Assembly: GCA_964578605.1 (NCBI GenBank)
Contig: CAZODO010000002.1
Location: 58,491 to 122,490 of the forward strand
From: JAXMHN01 sp964578605
GTDB lineage: Bacteria; Verrucomicrobiota; Verrucomicrobiia; Limisphaerales; SIBE01
Reading direction: 5' to 3'
Length of the DNA: 64,000 nucleotides
Shown piece after piece: positions 43,314-52,095 of this stretch. The position numbers and the translations under genes are program-made. Numbering within the stretch: the first letter of the stretch is position 1; every line of letters starts with the position of its first letter. The notes under the pieces are model-generated. The model ran no database searches. It was not told the origin of the DNA and saw only the letters and a list, made by a program, of their open reading frames with translations.

Positions 43314-44455
43314 TCGCCGCCTCGGTTGCTTAGCCGGTAGAACCTGGCCCCGTCTCGGCAAGTCACTTGAATGCTGCGCCACTCCCCATCGACCCCCACG
43401 GGTTCACTCACTTCTTCCCAGGCGACAGCCCCGAGATGCGTTGTGGTCTCCAGCCGGTATCCGGACGCTTCCGCGGGCCAGCGGATCACGCCGTCCTCGC
43501 CGAAGGACAGCTTCGGGCGGTCCAGCAGTATTTGCTGGACAAAGAGCAGGTAACCAAACGTGCCGTCCGTGCCTGAGCCCGATTCCTGAATCAGGATCCC
43601 CACGGCATCAAAGCGTCTGGTGGGCGGGGGGCCCAGGCTGTAGCGGGGCGTGGTCAGGGGGAAGAACCGGCCCTGACCGTCGGTGACCGTGCAGACGCGC
43701 TCGCTCCAATCGCGCTCCGGGTTCCAGCCGTTCGTCGTAACCAGCATGAGACCATTCAGGCGGACCCGCATGCCCTGGTACCGCTCACCCCCGCTGGCCC
43801 GGGTCGGATCGAAGATGTCTTCGTGGCTGGCGGCGTTCCCGTCGTCCGGCTTAACAAGGTCACTCAGCGCAATCCCCTCCGGATCGGGCAAGCCGTATCC
43901 TGCCGCAACCAGCGCGATGTCCAAGTCGGAAGAAGGCTCAATGCTGTGGGCCTCATTAATATTCCGCTGGCCACCCCGAAAGAGGGATTGCCGCGCGGTC
44001 ACTTGAACAAGGTCGCCCGCCCGAAACCGGTGCCTGGTGGCAGGGTCATGCTCGAGTCGCTCCAACTCGCGAGTCCATGCGTCGTTGCGATAGCTGAAAT
44101 CGCTATTGCGAAGGAACGGAAGGTTCCCGTAGTTCTGGCCCATCCAGACCAAAGTCCCTCCGCGATCGTTCGGGTCGACCGCTTGGAAGAAGAATTGCCA
44201 TTGCCCGCCCAGTTGCAGCGAGCCCGCCCCATTGTCCCACGGGATGAAATTCGGCGTTGGGTCCAGCATTTCCTCCGGGTTATTCAGCATCACCCCGGTG
44301 AGCGTAAACGGGAGCGCCCCGGCCCAGGCGCTCGCGCCGCCGGCATCGACGGCCTGCAGGCTGCTGTGCGTTTCCGCCGCTGCCGACCAGGGAAAGGCAA
44401 TCGCCGCGAAAGCCACGAGCCCGGTCCCGATCCATGGATAGGAGGTTTGCATCAT
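43310..44455 (-). CDS. Secreted protein of unknown function, coupled to pseudopilin
   Basis: 381 aa with a signal peptide (MMQTSYPWIGTGLVAFAAIAFPWSAAA). The mature part has WAGALPFTLTGVMLNNPEEM, two aromatic-rich segments (QLGGQWQFFFQAVD and RNDAWTRELERL) and RVRLNGLMLVT. The C-terminal sandwich-like module (YRLETTTHLGAVAWEEV ... GARFYRLS) resembles the terminal module of many exported Verrucomicrobiota proteins. No catalytic motif was recognised. Translational overlap with the pseudopilin suggests that the two act together at the cell surface. Confidence 0.75.
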   Translation of the reverse strand: MMQTSYPWIGTGLVAFAAIAFPWSAAAETHSSLQAVDAGGASAWAGALPFTLTGVMLNNPEEMLDPTPNFIPWDNGAGSLQLGGQWQFFFQAVDPNDRGGTLVWMGQNYGNLPFLRNSDFSYRNDAWTRELERLEHDPATRHRFRAGDLVQVTARQSLFRGGQRNINEAHSIEPSSDLDIALVAAGYGLPDPEGIALSDLVKPDDGNAASHEDIFDPTRASGGERYQGMRVRLNGLMLVTTNGWNPERDWSERVCTVTDGQGRFFPLTTPRYSLGPPPTRRFDAVGILIQESGSGTDGTFGYLLFVQQILLDRPKLSFGEDGVIRWPAEASGYRLETTTHLGAVAWEEVSEPVGVDGEWRSIQVTCRDGARFYRLSNRGGE

Positions 44456-44511
44456 CTTCAGTGCCTTCACCGCGCCCGGAGCCAAAAAGCTTGACCGCAA
44501 TCGGCGCTCCG

Positions 44512-44539
44512 GTATTACGTCTTTATGCAAAACTCATAC
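44512..44539 (+). promoter_or_regulatory. Candidate NikR operator upstream of the FmdE-like gene
   Basis: GTATTA-N16-TCATAC (44512-44517 and 44534-44539) differs at one base from the E. coli NikR operator GTATGA-N16-TCATAC. A second CCGGTATTACG lies 38 bp further on (44548-44558), and GTATGA occurs at 44571-44576. The site is in the divergent region between the secreted-protein gene and the FmdE-like gene. A nikR gene lies about 2 kb away. Sequence match only. Confidence 0.5.
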
Positions 44540-44572
44540 TCCTTTGCCGGTATTACGCAATATTTAAATCGT

Positions 44573-45139
44573 ATGATTCTTATTCCGGGGTTGGCAGCCC
44601 TGGCTCTCGCCCCGTGTGCCCTGTGCGCCCATGATGATCCGCCCGCCGCAACCTCCCGCCCGATCGTCCAATCCAAACCGGGCGAGAATGCGTGGAACGT
44701 AGGCAGTGCCCCGAAAGATTGGTATGAGGAGATTCGCCGGTATCACGGCCATGTCGGCCCCTGGAACGTTCTTGGCTGGCGCATCGGGATGGCGGCCCTG
44801 AGGGAACTCCATTGTGAATGGGGCAAGCACGCGGTGGAGGTCGTATGCTATGTCCCGCTTCAAACGCCGTTCACCTGCCTTGTCGACGGCCTATCGATCG
44901 GCACCGGCAACAGCCTGGGTCGTCTGGACCTTCGCCTGGCGGAAGTCCTCGCTTACCCGCAATCGTTTGTGGCCATTCGGCGGAAGGGGGCGCAAGGAGA
45001 CGTCTTGGAATTCCGACCGCACCCCGACTACCTCCGATCGATCATTGGCCAGCCCCTGGAGAAACTCGAAGCGCTGTCGCAGGAATGTGCCAAACTCCCC
45101 GAGGAAAAGCTCTTCACGATCAAACGCATCTCGCCGTAG
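44573..45139 (+). CDS. Exported FmdE-like protein
   Basis: 188 aa from the ATG at 44573 (MILIPGLAALALAPCALCAHD), which gives a signal peptide; an ATG at 44525 would start inside the operator-like region. The FmdE domain is clear: YHGHVGPWNVLGWRIGMAAL and CLVDGLSIGTGNSLGRLD. FmdE was named as a formylmethanofuran dehydrogenase subunit, but most homologs are stand-alone metal-binding proteins of unknown role. Export, the His/Cys motif and the nearby NikR-like site suggest periplasmic metal handling. That is inference. Confidence 0.8.
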   Translation: MILIPGLAALALAPCALCAHDDPPAATSRPIVQSKPGENAWNVGSAPKDWYEEIRRYHGHVGPWNVLGWRIGMAALRELHCEWGKHAVEVVCYVPLQTPFTCLVDGLSIGTGNSLGRLDLRLAEVLAYPQSFVAIRRKGAQGDVLEFRPHPDYLRSIIGQPLEKLEALSQECAKLPEEKLFTIKRISP

Positions 45140-45247
45140 CTCGGAGCCATGAACCAAGCCGTGGCGCAGCGGCTTCGTTATTTCAGCTCGGCCAAACCCA
45201 ATTCATCGAGGACCCAATCGATATTGAAGTGCGTGCCATCCTGGCGA

Positions 45248-46198
45248 TTATTGCGCTCCAGGTGGTGCAAATGGCCTTTCATCCACTCGATCAAGGCTGG
45301 ACGCATCCAGGATGGCCTTCACCCGCTCCAAATCCTCCGTCACCTTGTGGATGGCGACGCATTGATGGAAGTCCGTTCCAGCAAAGAGCCGTTGGCGATA
45401 TCCGGTCCCCAGCTCGACCACCATTTGTCCGGCCCAAGGAAAATCGTGCGCCAGCAGATCCCGGAGAGTTAGGCCGGGCTGGGCCGCTCGCTCTCGATTG
45501 AGGCGATGCTCGATGACCTCTTTCCAGAGTGGCCAGATTTCAATGGGCACCTCCTGGGCTGCGCCTCCCAGCCTGCTGAAGTGCGGGTAATGGGTCACCC
45601 AAGCCAATAACCGGGTGAAACGCACAAGGTGGGGTGTCGAAGTCCGGTCGATCAACACGAACGGCGGCGAACTGGGCGACAGGGCGTCGACGCACCAGGT
45701 GGACTGATGATCGCGAATCTTCTGCACTTCCACGACCGTGACGTAGGAGTGCCGCCGATACTTCATCATCACTCGCAAATCGTTGTGCAACCCGGTCCAA
45801 CCTTCGGCTTCCCAGGAATCAGCCAAAGTCCGGCCGCCGGAGTCGCGCTCAATGAAGAGCACGCGATAGAGCGTAGCTGACAACGCCATGACATGGGCTT
45901 CTGGCTTATCCCTCTCAGAGTCCGCCAGGTGCGCTCGGACGAGTCGGGCGAAACGTTCCTCGCCGAAGTGTCGCCTGGCGTAGTCGAACGCCTTTGTGCC
46001 CCAGTTCTCGTCCAGTCGCAGCCATGAGTCGTAGCAACCGTCCGCTGTGCCAAACGGGTAAAACGGACAATCCGCAGGGCAGTTGAGCTTGCTGCCCCGC
46101 TGTGCTCCGCACTCCGCCGAGGAAATGAAGCCTTGGACGGCCGGGCAGGGCCGTTGGTTCTTTCCCGAAGGAGTGGTCGAAAACTCTGGCGTGCGCAT
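45248..46198 (-). CDS. Hypothetical protein with N-terminal cysteine cluster
   Basis: 316 aa. The first 55 residues hold five cysteines: Cys18, 30, 40, 44 and 55 (CPAVQGF, AECGAQRG, NCPADCPFYPFG, DGCYD). They probably bind zinc or an iron-sulfur cluster. The remainder is soluble, rich in Trp/His/Arg, with a central beta-region (VTVVEVQKIRDHQSTWCVDAL) and helical C-terminus (QCVAIHKVTEDLERVKAIL). No known family was recognised. It is convergent with the FmdE-like gene. Confidence 0.7.
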   Translation of the reverse strand: MRTPEFSTTPSGKNQRPCPAVQGFISSAECGAQRGSKLNCPADCPFYPFGTADGCYDSWLRLDENWGTKAFDYARRHFGEERFARLVRAHLADSERDKPEAHVMALSATLYRVLFIERDSGGRTLADSWEAEGWTGLHNDLRVMMKYRRHSYVTVVEVQKIRDHQSTWCVDALSPSSPPFVLIDRTSTPHLVRFTRLLAWVTHYPHFSRLGGAAQEVPIEIWPLWKEVIEHRLNRERAAQPGLTLRDLLAHDFPWAGQMVVELGTGYRQRLFAGTDFHQCVAIHKVTEDLERVKAILDASSLDRVDERPFAPPGAQ

Positions 46199-46339
46199 TG
46201 TCCCGGCAGCATATAGGTATTCGATGTCTCAGCAAGAGCCAGATGCGGTGACAAATGCGATGCGATGCCCTGCGCTTTCCGGCGCTTCAAACCGCGCTCG
46301 GTGTAACTTTCGGGCTGCTGCTGGCTCGTTGCCTGGAAA

Positions 46340-47245
46340 ATGCCGGACGATCCCTCAACCCCTCGTGTGCAACCCCGCCGATTTGCCTGGCGGGCGATGA
46401 CTTCTGTCCTGATCACCGTTTCGTTCTTGGCCCTCGTGCTGAGCGGCGGCGTTCTGTTCATCTCCCCGCCCGGGCGCGTGGCGAACTGGACGAACTGGAG
46501 CATTTTCAACCTGACCAAGCACGACTGGTCGGAGGTGCATATCGCCTTTGGCACCGTCTTCCTGATCGGCGCGATTTTCCATATCGTGTTCAACTGGAGG
46601 CCGCTGGTGAGTTACTTCAAGGATCGCCTAACGCGCCGGTTGAATTTCCGCCGGGAATGGATCATGGCGCTGGTGATCTGCGGCGGGGTCTATGCCGCGA
46701 CGCGTTCAGGCGTGCCGCCTTTCTCCACGCTGCTGGCGTTCAGCGAACGCCTTAAGGGAAGTTGGGAGGAGCCAGCGCAACGGGCGCCTATTCCCCACGC
46801 CGAGTTGCTGGTTCTCTCTGAATTGGCGGAGAAGGCCGGGATTGAAATCGAGGTCGCCATGAATCGGCTTCGCGCCAAAGGCCTCACGGGCATAGAAGCC
46901 AGCAAAGTCGTCGAGGAACTCGCCCAACAGAATGGCCGTTCCGCCCAAGAGGTTTACGAGATCATGCTGGCAGAGCCTGAGCGAAGCGGCCAGGGGCATG
47001 GGCAGGGACAGGGCAATCGAGGAAGAGGCGGGGCGGGTGGCGGGATGGGATGGAAAACCCTGTCGGAGTTCTGTGCCGAAGAAGGGATCGATCTAAAAGA
47101 GGGACTCGCGCGCCTTGATGCCAAAGGGCTTCGTGCCCGCCCCGAACAGACTCTACGCGAAATCGCGCTCGCCAACGGCTACTCCAGACCGGCCGACCTG
47201 ATCGAAGCTCTCCGAGCCAAGCCGCACTCCGGGCGAAGGGAGTGA
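46340..47245 (+). CDS. DUF4405-type membrane protein with repeated helical tail
   Basis: 301 aa. The N-terminal half is a four-helix membrane domain of the DUF4405/cytochrome b561-like type. It has histidines in HDWSEVHIAFG and IFHIVFNW that could ligate heme. The soluble tail contains two copies of a roughly 55-residue helical unit (LSELAEKAGIEIEVAMNRLRAKGL and LSEFCAEEGIDLKEGLARLDAKGL). They are joined by a Gly/Gln/Arg linker (GQGHGQGQGNRGRGG). The tail may contact partners; no function is known. Confidence 0.82.
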   Translation: MPDDPSTPRVQPRRFAWRAMTSVLITVSFLALVLSGGVLFISPPGRVANWTNWSIFNLTKHDWSEVHIAFGTVFLIGAIFHIVFNWRPLVSYFKDRLTRRLNFRREWIMALVICGGVYAATRSGVPPFSTLLAFSERLKGSWEEPAQRAPIPHAELLVLSELAEKAGIEIEVAMNRLRAKGLTGIEASKVVEELAQQNGRSAQEVYEIMLAEPERSGQGHGQGQGNRGRGGAGGGMGWKTLSEFCAEEGIDLKEGLARLDAKGLRARPEQTLREIALANGYSRPADLIEALRAKPHSGRRE

Positions 47246-47349
47246 CTCGTTGAGCGGCCCTCCCGGCCAAGGCATGTAACAGAAGGGCCACCGGGTCCGA
47301 CAGCCACAGACCCCGGGCTGGGCCGGTGGTTGACCGGCGTTTTAACTGA

Positions 47350-47431
47350 GAACAATTTGTTCACATCCAGGTAAGCGACTGATTACCAAAGACTTACCTT
47401 AATGATGACTCTTTGTCACCAGAGTGTGACA
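47350..47431. terminator. Cluster of inverted repeats between convergent genes
   Basis: Three dyads lie between the DUF4405 gene and a convergent oxidoreductase gene: GAACAATTTGTTC (47350-47362), AGGTAAG/CTTACCT (47369-47375, 47393-47399) and TGTCAC/GTGACA (47414-47419, 47426-47431). They could serve as bidirectional terminators. No long T-tract is present. Confidence 0.4.
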
Positions 47432-47469
47432 CATTCGCCGTCCGGTAAATGCCGGTCCCTTCCGGCGTC

Positions 47470-48843
47470 TTACAGCTGCCAGCCGTCGCGGTACGGAACC
47501 GCGAGCATCGCGTTGGCCTGGTCATGGCCGGTGAAGCGACCGGCGTTTTCGTCCCAACGCAAAGTCTGCCCGGGGAATCGCACCGCGATCGCGCCAAGCA
47601 GCGCGGCTTGGGTGAGCGGTCCGCCATAGCCGAAGTTCGACCCAGCCTGGCGTCCCGTGCGGATCGCTTCCAGCCAATCCCACGCGTGGCTCTTGACGCG
47701 CGCGATCTTCTCCGCCGGCGCGTTTTTGCCCGAATGCGCGTCCATGAGTTTGTCAGGGACCAGGTGGCAGCCGCCTGCGCCATGGGAGCCATGCACGATC
47801 ATTCCCTTCTCGCCGAAGAGTATCGCGCCCGTTCCCGGCACCTGCTCGCCTTCCGGGAAACCCGCCGGCCGCGGAAGGGTGTTATTTCCGTCGTGCCACA
47901 CCAACTTGACCGGCCCGCGCTGGTTGCGCGCTGGGAACTCGAAGGTGATCTGGGTGGCCGGCGGGTAGGTCAAGCCATGTTTGGCGGGATCGTAATCCGA
48001 GACTTCCGCGCGAAGGGAGGACGGGGCGTCAAGGTCCAGCGCCCAAAAAGCGGGATCGATCACATGGCAGAACCAATCGCCGATTGTTCCGGTCCCAAAC
48101 GGCATCCAGCCGCGCCAGTTCCAGTGCACCCAGAACGGCGTGTAAGGACGGAACGGCACCGGCCCGATCCAGAGATCATAATCGAGGCTCTTGGGCACTT
48201 CATAGGTCTGGTTGAGCTTATCCAGGTTGCGTAATTGGCAGTAAACGTCTTTGAAGGCGTCGCAGCCGGCGTGAACCGTATGCACGCCGCCGACCGCCCC
48301 CGCCCAAACCCACTCGCAAAGGCGCCGGATCGTGCCGCTGGAATGCCCCTGGTTGCCCAATTGCGTGACGACATCGTGCTGGCGCGCGCCGGCGACAAGG
48401 GTCCGGACCTCATGGACCGTATGGGCCAGCGGCTTTTCGCAGTAAACGTGCTTGCCGCGGCGCATGGCTTCCATCGCAATGACCGCGTGGGTGTGATCCG
48501 GGGTGCCGATCACGACCGCGTCGATCTCCTTGCCCATCTGGTCAAGCATGACCCGAAAATCCTTGAACTGCTTGGCCTTAGGATACTGGGCAAACTTCTT
48601 CCCCGCGTAATCGTGGTCGACATCGCAAAACGCGACGATGTTATGCCCTTCACCCGCCACTCCGTCGATGTCCGCCCCCCCCTGGCTGCCCACCCCGATC
48701 CCGGCCACGTTCACTTTCTCGTTTGCAGAAACTCGAGGAGCTCCAAGCACCCGGCTCGGAGCGATCCCGAAAAGCGCCACGCCCGCGCTCGCTGTGCCAA
48801 GGAATTGCCGCCGGTTCAGGACAGATGATTTCGGAGTATTCAT
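47470..48843 (-). CDS. Tat-exported Gfo/Idh/MocA-family oxidoreductase
   Basis: 457 aa. Tat signal NRRQFLGTASAGVALFG, NAD(P)-binding GIGVGSQGGADI, catalytic-lysine motif CEKPLAHTV, and a long C-terminal domain with WIGPVPFRPY and WHWNWRGWM-like aromatic segments. These mark the large exported subfamily found in Planctomycetes and Verrucomicrobiota. Substrate unknown, probably a sugar. It is transcribed divergently from another Gfo/Idh/MocA gene, with hairpin array R5 in the shared promoter region. Confidence 0.9.
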   Translation of the reverse strand: MNTPKSSVLNRRQFLGTASAGVALFGIAPSRVLGAPRVSANEKVNVAGIGVGSQGGADIDGVAGEGHNIVAFCDVDHDYAGKKFAQYPKAKQFKDFRVMLDQMGKEIDAVVIGTPDHTHAVIAMEAMRRGKHVYCEKPLAHTVHEVRTLVAGARQHDVVTQLGNQGHSSGTIRRLCEWVWAGAVGGVHTVHAGCDAFKDVYCQLRNLDKLNQTYEVPKSLDYDLWIGPVPFRPYTPFWVHWNWRGWMPFGTGTIGDWFCHVIDPAFWALDLDAPSSLRAEVSDYDPAKHGLTYPPATQITFEFPARNQRGPVKLVWHDGNNTLPRPAGFPEGEQVPGTGAILFGEKGMIVHGSHGAGGCHLVPDKLMDAHSGKNAPAEKIARVKSHAWDWLEAIRTGRQAGSNFGYGGPLTQAALLGAIAVRFPGQTLRWDENAGRFTGHDQANAMLAVPYRDGWQL

Positions 48844-48984
48844 TCGCTTTGCTCACTGACTGTGCATGTCCGTTGGCCAAAGGAAAGCCTGTTTTGCGGC
48901 CTTTGGCCCGCAATTCGCGCCGAGCACACGCAACCCCGGGTTATCTCGGGCCTCGGATGCCTCGCGGGTCCAGGCGGCAACCGC

Positions 48985-49090
48985 CCTCCCTCCGGGGTTC
49001 ACCCGTAGTTCACCCGTAGTTCACCCGTAGATGACCCGTTCGGGAACGGGTGATCACCGGGTGAACACCGGGTCACCAACGGGGCATCCC
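48985..49090. repeat. 11-bp-period inverted hairpin array (element R5)
   Basis: Three GTTCACCCGTA units and GATGACCCGTT (48997-49040), loop CGGG (49041-49044), then AACGGGTGATC, ACCGGGTGAAC, ACCGGGTCACC and AACGGGG (49045-49084). The left edge reads CCCTCCGGGG and the right edge GGGGCATCC, as in R2. It occupies the only sizeable gap between two divergently transcribed Gfo/Idh/MocA genes, so it lies in both promoter regions. Confidence 0.9.
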
Positions 49091-49222
49091 CAGACCCATC
49101 GAATCATAGATCCTTGACGAGAATTCCGACACTATCCCAGAGCGGAAACGTGAGATGCACCCGCCGCCGAGCGATTTGACTGGCATCCATTTCTCGAGTG
49201 GTAGACCCTTTGCCCAAGACCT

Positions 49223-50593
49223 ATGAACCGCCGAACATTCCTCCAAAGGAGCGGCCTCGGATGTGCCGCGCTCGCCTTGGCCAATCTGCCTGCCTTCGCC
49301 GCCGAAGTGGCTGATCAGAAGAAGCGCGTCGGCCTCATTGGGACTGGCTGGTATGGCAAGGTGGATCTGCTGCGCCTGATCCAGGTCGCGCCTGTCGAAG
49401 TCGTTTCGCTTTGCGACGTTGATAAACGGATGCTTGCCGAAGCGGCCGACATCGTCGCCGGCCGCCAACTTTCCAAGAAGAAGCCTCGCACCTACACTGA
49501 CTACCGCGAGATGCTCAAGGAGAAGGACCTGGACGTGGTGCTGATCGCCACCCCGGACCACTGGCATGCGCTTCCGATGATCGCGGCGGCGCAGGCAGGC
49601 GCCGATATCTATGTGCAGAAACCCATCGGCGTCGACGTCGTCGAATGCCAGGCCATGGTCGCGGCCGCCCGCAAACACGGACGCGTCGTCCAGGTCGGCA
49701 CGCAGCGCCGGAGCACGCCGCACCTGTTCGAAGCCCGCGAATTGATCCAGGAAGGGCGCCTTGGCCGGATCGGGCTGGTCGAAACCTACTGCTATGGGCG
49801 TCGCGGGATTAGCAACCCGCCGGATCAGGACCCGCCCGAATCCTTGGATTACGAGATGTGGACCGGGCCGGCGCCCATGCGGCCATTCAATCGCATGGTG
49901 CATCCACGGAGTTGGCGCAACTTCATGGAATACGGCAATGGCACCATTGGCGACATGGGCATTCACATGATCGACATGGTGCGTTGGATGATGGACCTGG
50001 GCTGGCCCAAGCGGATCTCCTCCACGGGCGGCAATTATTTCCACAAGGAAGGCAAACCCAACATTTCGGACATGCAAACAGCCACATTTGATTATGGCGA
50101 CCTGCAGGTGAGTTGGGAGCACCGCCATTTCGGCGAAGGGCCTGATCCGAAATACTGGTGGGGCGCAAACTTTTACGGTGAGAAAGCCACGCTGAAAGCC
50201 AGCGTCTTCATGTTCGACTTTATCCCGATCGGGGGCGGCGCTTCCATCCATCGCGAATGGAACGATCCGAAGGCCAAGTATCCTGTCGATAGCGACAAGT
50301 ACCCGGAAGATAAGACCGAGGACGGGATTGAGTACCATGTCGCTCCGGCCATCCGTGAACATATGAAGGATCTCCTCCAATGTGCCGCCAACCGGAGCCA
50401 GCCTCGGGCCGATATCGCCGAAGGAAGCGCTTCGACCGCGATGTGCGTGTTGGCGAACCTGGCGCTGGACCTCAAGAGAACCCTGGCCTGGGACGAATCC
50501 GCCGGACGGGTCATCGGCGACGATGAGGCGAACCAGAAGCTGGCGCGCCAGTATCGAGCCCCTTGGCGCCATCCGACTCCGGACGAGGTGTAA
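49223..50593 (+). CDS. Exported Gfo/Idh/MocA-family oxidoreductase
   Basis: 456 aa. The Tat signal MNRRTFLQRSGLGCAALALA is followed by nucleotide-binding GLIGTGWYGKVDLL and the lysine segment VQKPIGVDVVECQ. The C-terminal domain contains SLDYEMWTGPAPMRPFN, close in style to the neighbouring divergent gene, so the two may be ancient paralogs. Export implies action on periplasmic sugars or sugar acids. The substrate is not readable from sequence. Confidence 0.9.
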   Translation: MNRRTFLQRSGLGCAALALANLPAFAAEVADQKKRVGLIGTGWYGKVDLLRLIQVAPVEVVSLCDVDKRMLAEAADIVAGRQLSKKKPRTYTDYREMLKEKDLDVVLIATPDHWHALPMIAAAQAGADIYVQKPIGVDVVECQAMVAAARKHGRVVQVGTQRRSTPHLFEARELIQEGRLGRIGLVETYCYGRRGISNPPDQDPPESLDYEMWTGPAPMRPFNRMVHPRSWRNFMEYGNGTIGDMGIHMIDMVRWMMDLGWPKRISSTGGNYFHKEGKPNISDMQTATFDYGDLQVSWEHRHFGEGPDPKYWWGANFYGEKATLKASVFMFDFIPIGGGASIHREWNDPKAKYPVDSDKYPEDKTEDGIEYHVAPAIREHMKDLLQCAANRSQPRADIAEGSASTAMCVLANLALDLKRTLAWDESAGRVIGDDEANQKLARQYRAPWRHPTPDEV

Positions 50594-50758
50594 TCCGGGC
50601 GTCCAACCCTGCCACAAGACACTCGGCCAGGCCGGCGAGTTGCTCCAATCAAACGCGTCGGCCGCGCTTGCTTGCCGAAGCCTTCGGACCTTTCAAACCG
50701 AAGGCGAAAGGCTTGACGCAGACGCAAAGCGTGATGCTGACTCCGGGACCAGTTCCTC

Positions 50759-51922
50759 TTAGAATACCGGCCGCGGGATCTCGAGGATCATTGGCTTCGG
50801 CCGCTGACTGGGAGCCGCAGCGGGACCGCCCAGTGCGGGCTTGGAATTGAAAGCGCCTGGAAGCGCACCGGAACCGCTGCCGCCGAGAAAGCTGGGGGAC
50901 GTTGCTACCGGCAAGGTCCTGCCAAAGCTCAAGCTGCCTGCGGGGCCTTTCTCGACCGAATCGAGACTGGGGGCGGAGGGCTTCCGTGCGGAGATTGGGT
51001 TGATGACCGAGCGCGTGGGGTCGACCGGGTTGTTGATCGGATCGCTCATCCCTCCCAATGGGGATCTGCGGAAATCCCAGCTTCGTTCCGTGGTGCTGAG
51101 GCCATTCACTGCTGACGGACTTCCGCGCTGCTCTCCCGGAGGCGTTGCGCCGAAAGGCGCGGGAGCCAGGCCGGGGTTGAAAATGGGGGTCCCGGGCGTC
51201 GTCCGGCCGAATTGGGACAAGGTATCAGGCCGTGTGCCCCAGTTGAACAAAGGAGCCGGGTTCAACCCTTCGATAATCCCCGGGTCCTGCGTCTCCCCGG
51301 AGCGGTCCGGTCCTGCGCCTGTGAGGGAGCCCGTTGCAAGCTCGCGGTCCAGTCCATCGCGCCGGGTGGTGGAGTTCGAGTCGGTCGGTGTTCTCGACCG
51401 GCGCGAGGTCTCCTTGGACGCTTCGAAGTAGCGCTCGACAGCCCCTTTCGGCTCCCTCTCAATCCCAGTAAACTCGTATTTGCGAACCCCGAAAGTCTCT
51501 TCAAGCGCCCGGTCCCGATCCAAGCTGTTGGGGGACTCAAACATCCAATTCTTCTTCCGGTCGATCAATTCCTCGAGCTTCGGCGTGGGGATCAGGATGG
51601 ACTGGCCCGGCGGCGGGAGAGCGGGTCCTTGGCTCGATTCGCCCGGCGTTAACCGGCGGTCCAGGAAACTCTCGCTCGGCAGCACGGACGGGGTCGGGGG
51701 TGCAGGACGTTCCAATTGGTTTGTGGAGCCGATAATGTGGAACATTTCCCCGGCGTCCGCCGTGGGCAGCGCCCCAACCCCCAACAGCAGCGCCCCGGCA
51801 AACGCGCCCGCCTTCAAGAAGGCGGTTGGCCTGGGGAATCGGCGCCCCGTCGCTGGGTTCGATTCAGCTCTCACGCCCTGCAAAAGTAGAGCATCGTTCC
51901 GGAATGTAAACAATTTCGGCAC
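50759..51922 (-). CDS. Exported low-complexity Pro/Ser/Gly-rich protein
   Basis: 387 aa, GTG start. An internal hydrophobic segment (KAGAFAGALLLGVGALPTADAG, about residues 37-58) acts as signal or anchor after a basic leader. The rest is disordered, rich in Pro, Ser, Gly and Arg, with an acidic/basic stretch near LEELIDRKKNWMFESPNSLDRDRALEETFG. No domain was recognised. It may be an envelope linker or a structural protein. Amino-acid use differs from its neighbours, but the reading frame is long and preceded by no other candidate. Confidence 0.6.
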   Translation of the reverse strand: MPKLFTFRNDALLLQGVRAESNPATGRRFPRPTAFLKAGAFAGALLLGVGALPTADAGEMFHIIGSTNQLERPAPPTPSVLPSESFLDRRLTPGESSQGPALPPPGQSILIPTPKLEELIDRKKNWMFESPNSLDRDRALEETFGVRKYEFTGIEREPKGAVERYFEASKETSRRSRTPTDSNSTTRRDGLDRELATGSLTGAGPDRSGETQDPGIIEGLNPAPLFNWGTRPDTLSQFGRTTPGTPIFNPGLAPAPFGATPPGEQRGSPSAVNGLSTTERSWDFRRSPLGGMSDPINNPVDPTRSVINPISARKPSAPSLDSVEKGPAGSLSFGRTLPVATSPSFLGGSGSGALPGAFNSKPALGGPAAAPSQRPKPMILEIPRPVF

Positions 51923-52071
51923 TAGACAGTTGACCCAGAAGCCTCAGCTCCCGTTCAAACAGGTGAAGAAGTCGCCGGGAGGGGGAAGTTCGGGCGTTTT
52001 TCATTCCCTCAGAGCGGGTGTTCCGGCCCTGCTGCGGCCCGTGGACCCCTGCAAACCGAGCTTGACATTCT

Positions 52072-52090
52072 CACTTTGCTATACAAAGTG
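52072..52090 (+). promoter_or_regulatory. Operator for the membrane protein/regulator pair
   Basis: CACTTTG-CTATA-CAAAGTG is a perfect 7-bp inverted repeat with a 5-bp centre. It lies just downstream of a TTGACA (-35-like, 52062-52067) and ends at the first start codon. The position fits autorepression by the winged-helix protein encoded second in the operon. Confidence 0.6.
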
Positions 52091-52095
52091 TGCCC

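Noticed and set aside
47350..47362. GAACAATTTGTTC as a LexA-like operator
   Set aside because: It lies between two convergent gene ends, with no promoter to control, and the spacer is 5 rather than 4.
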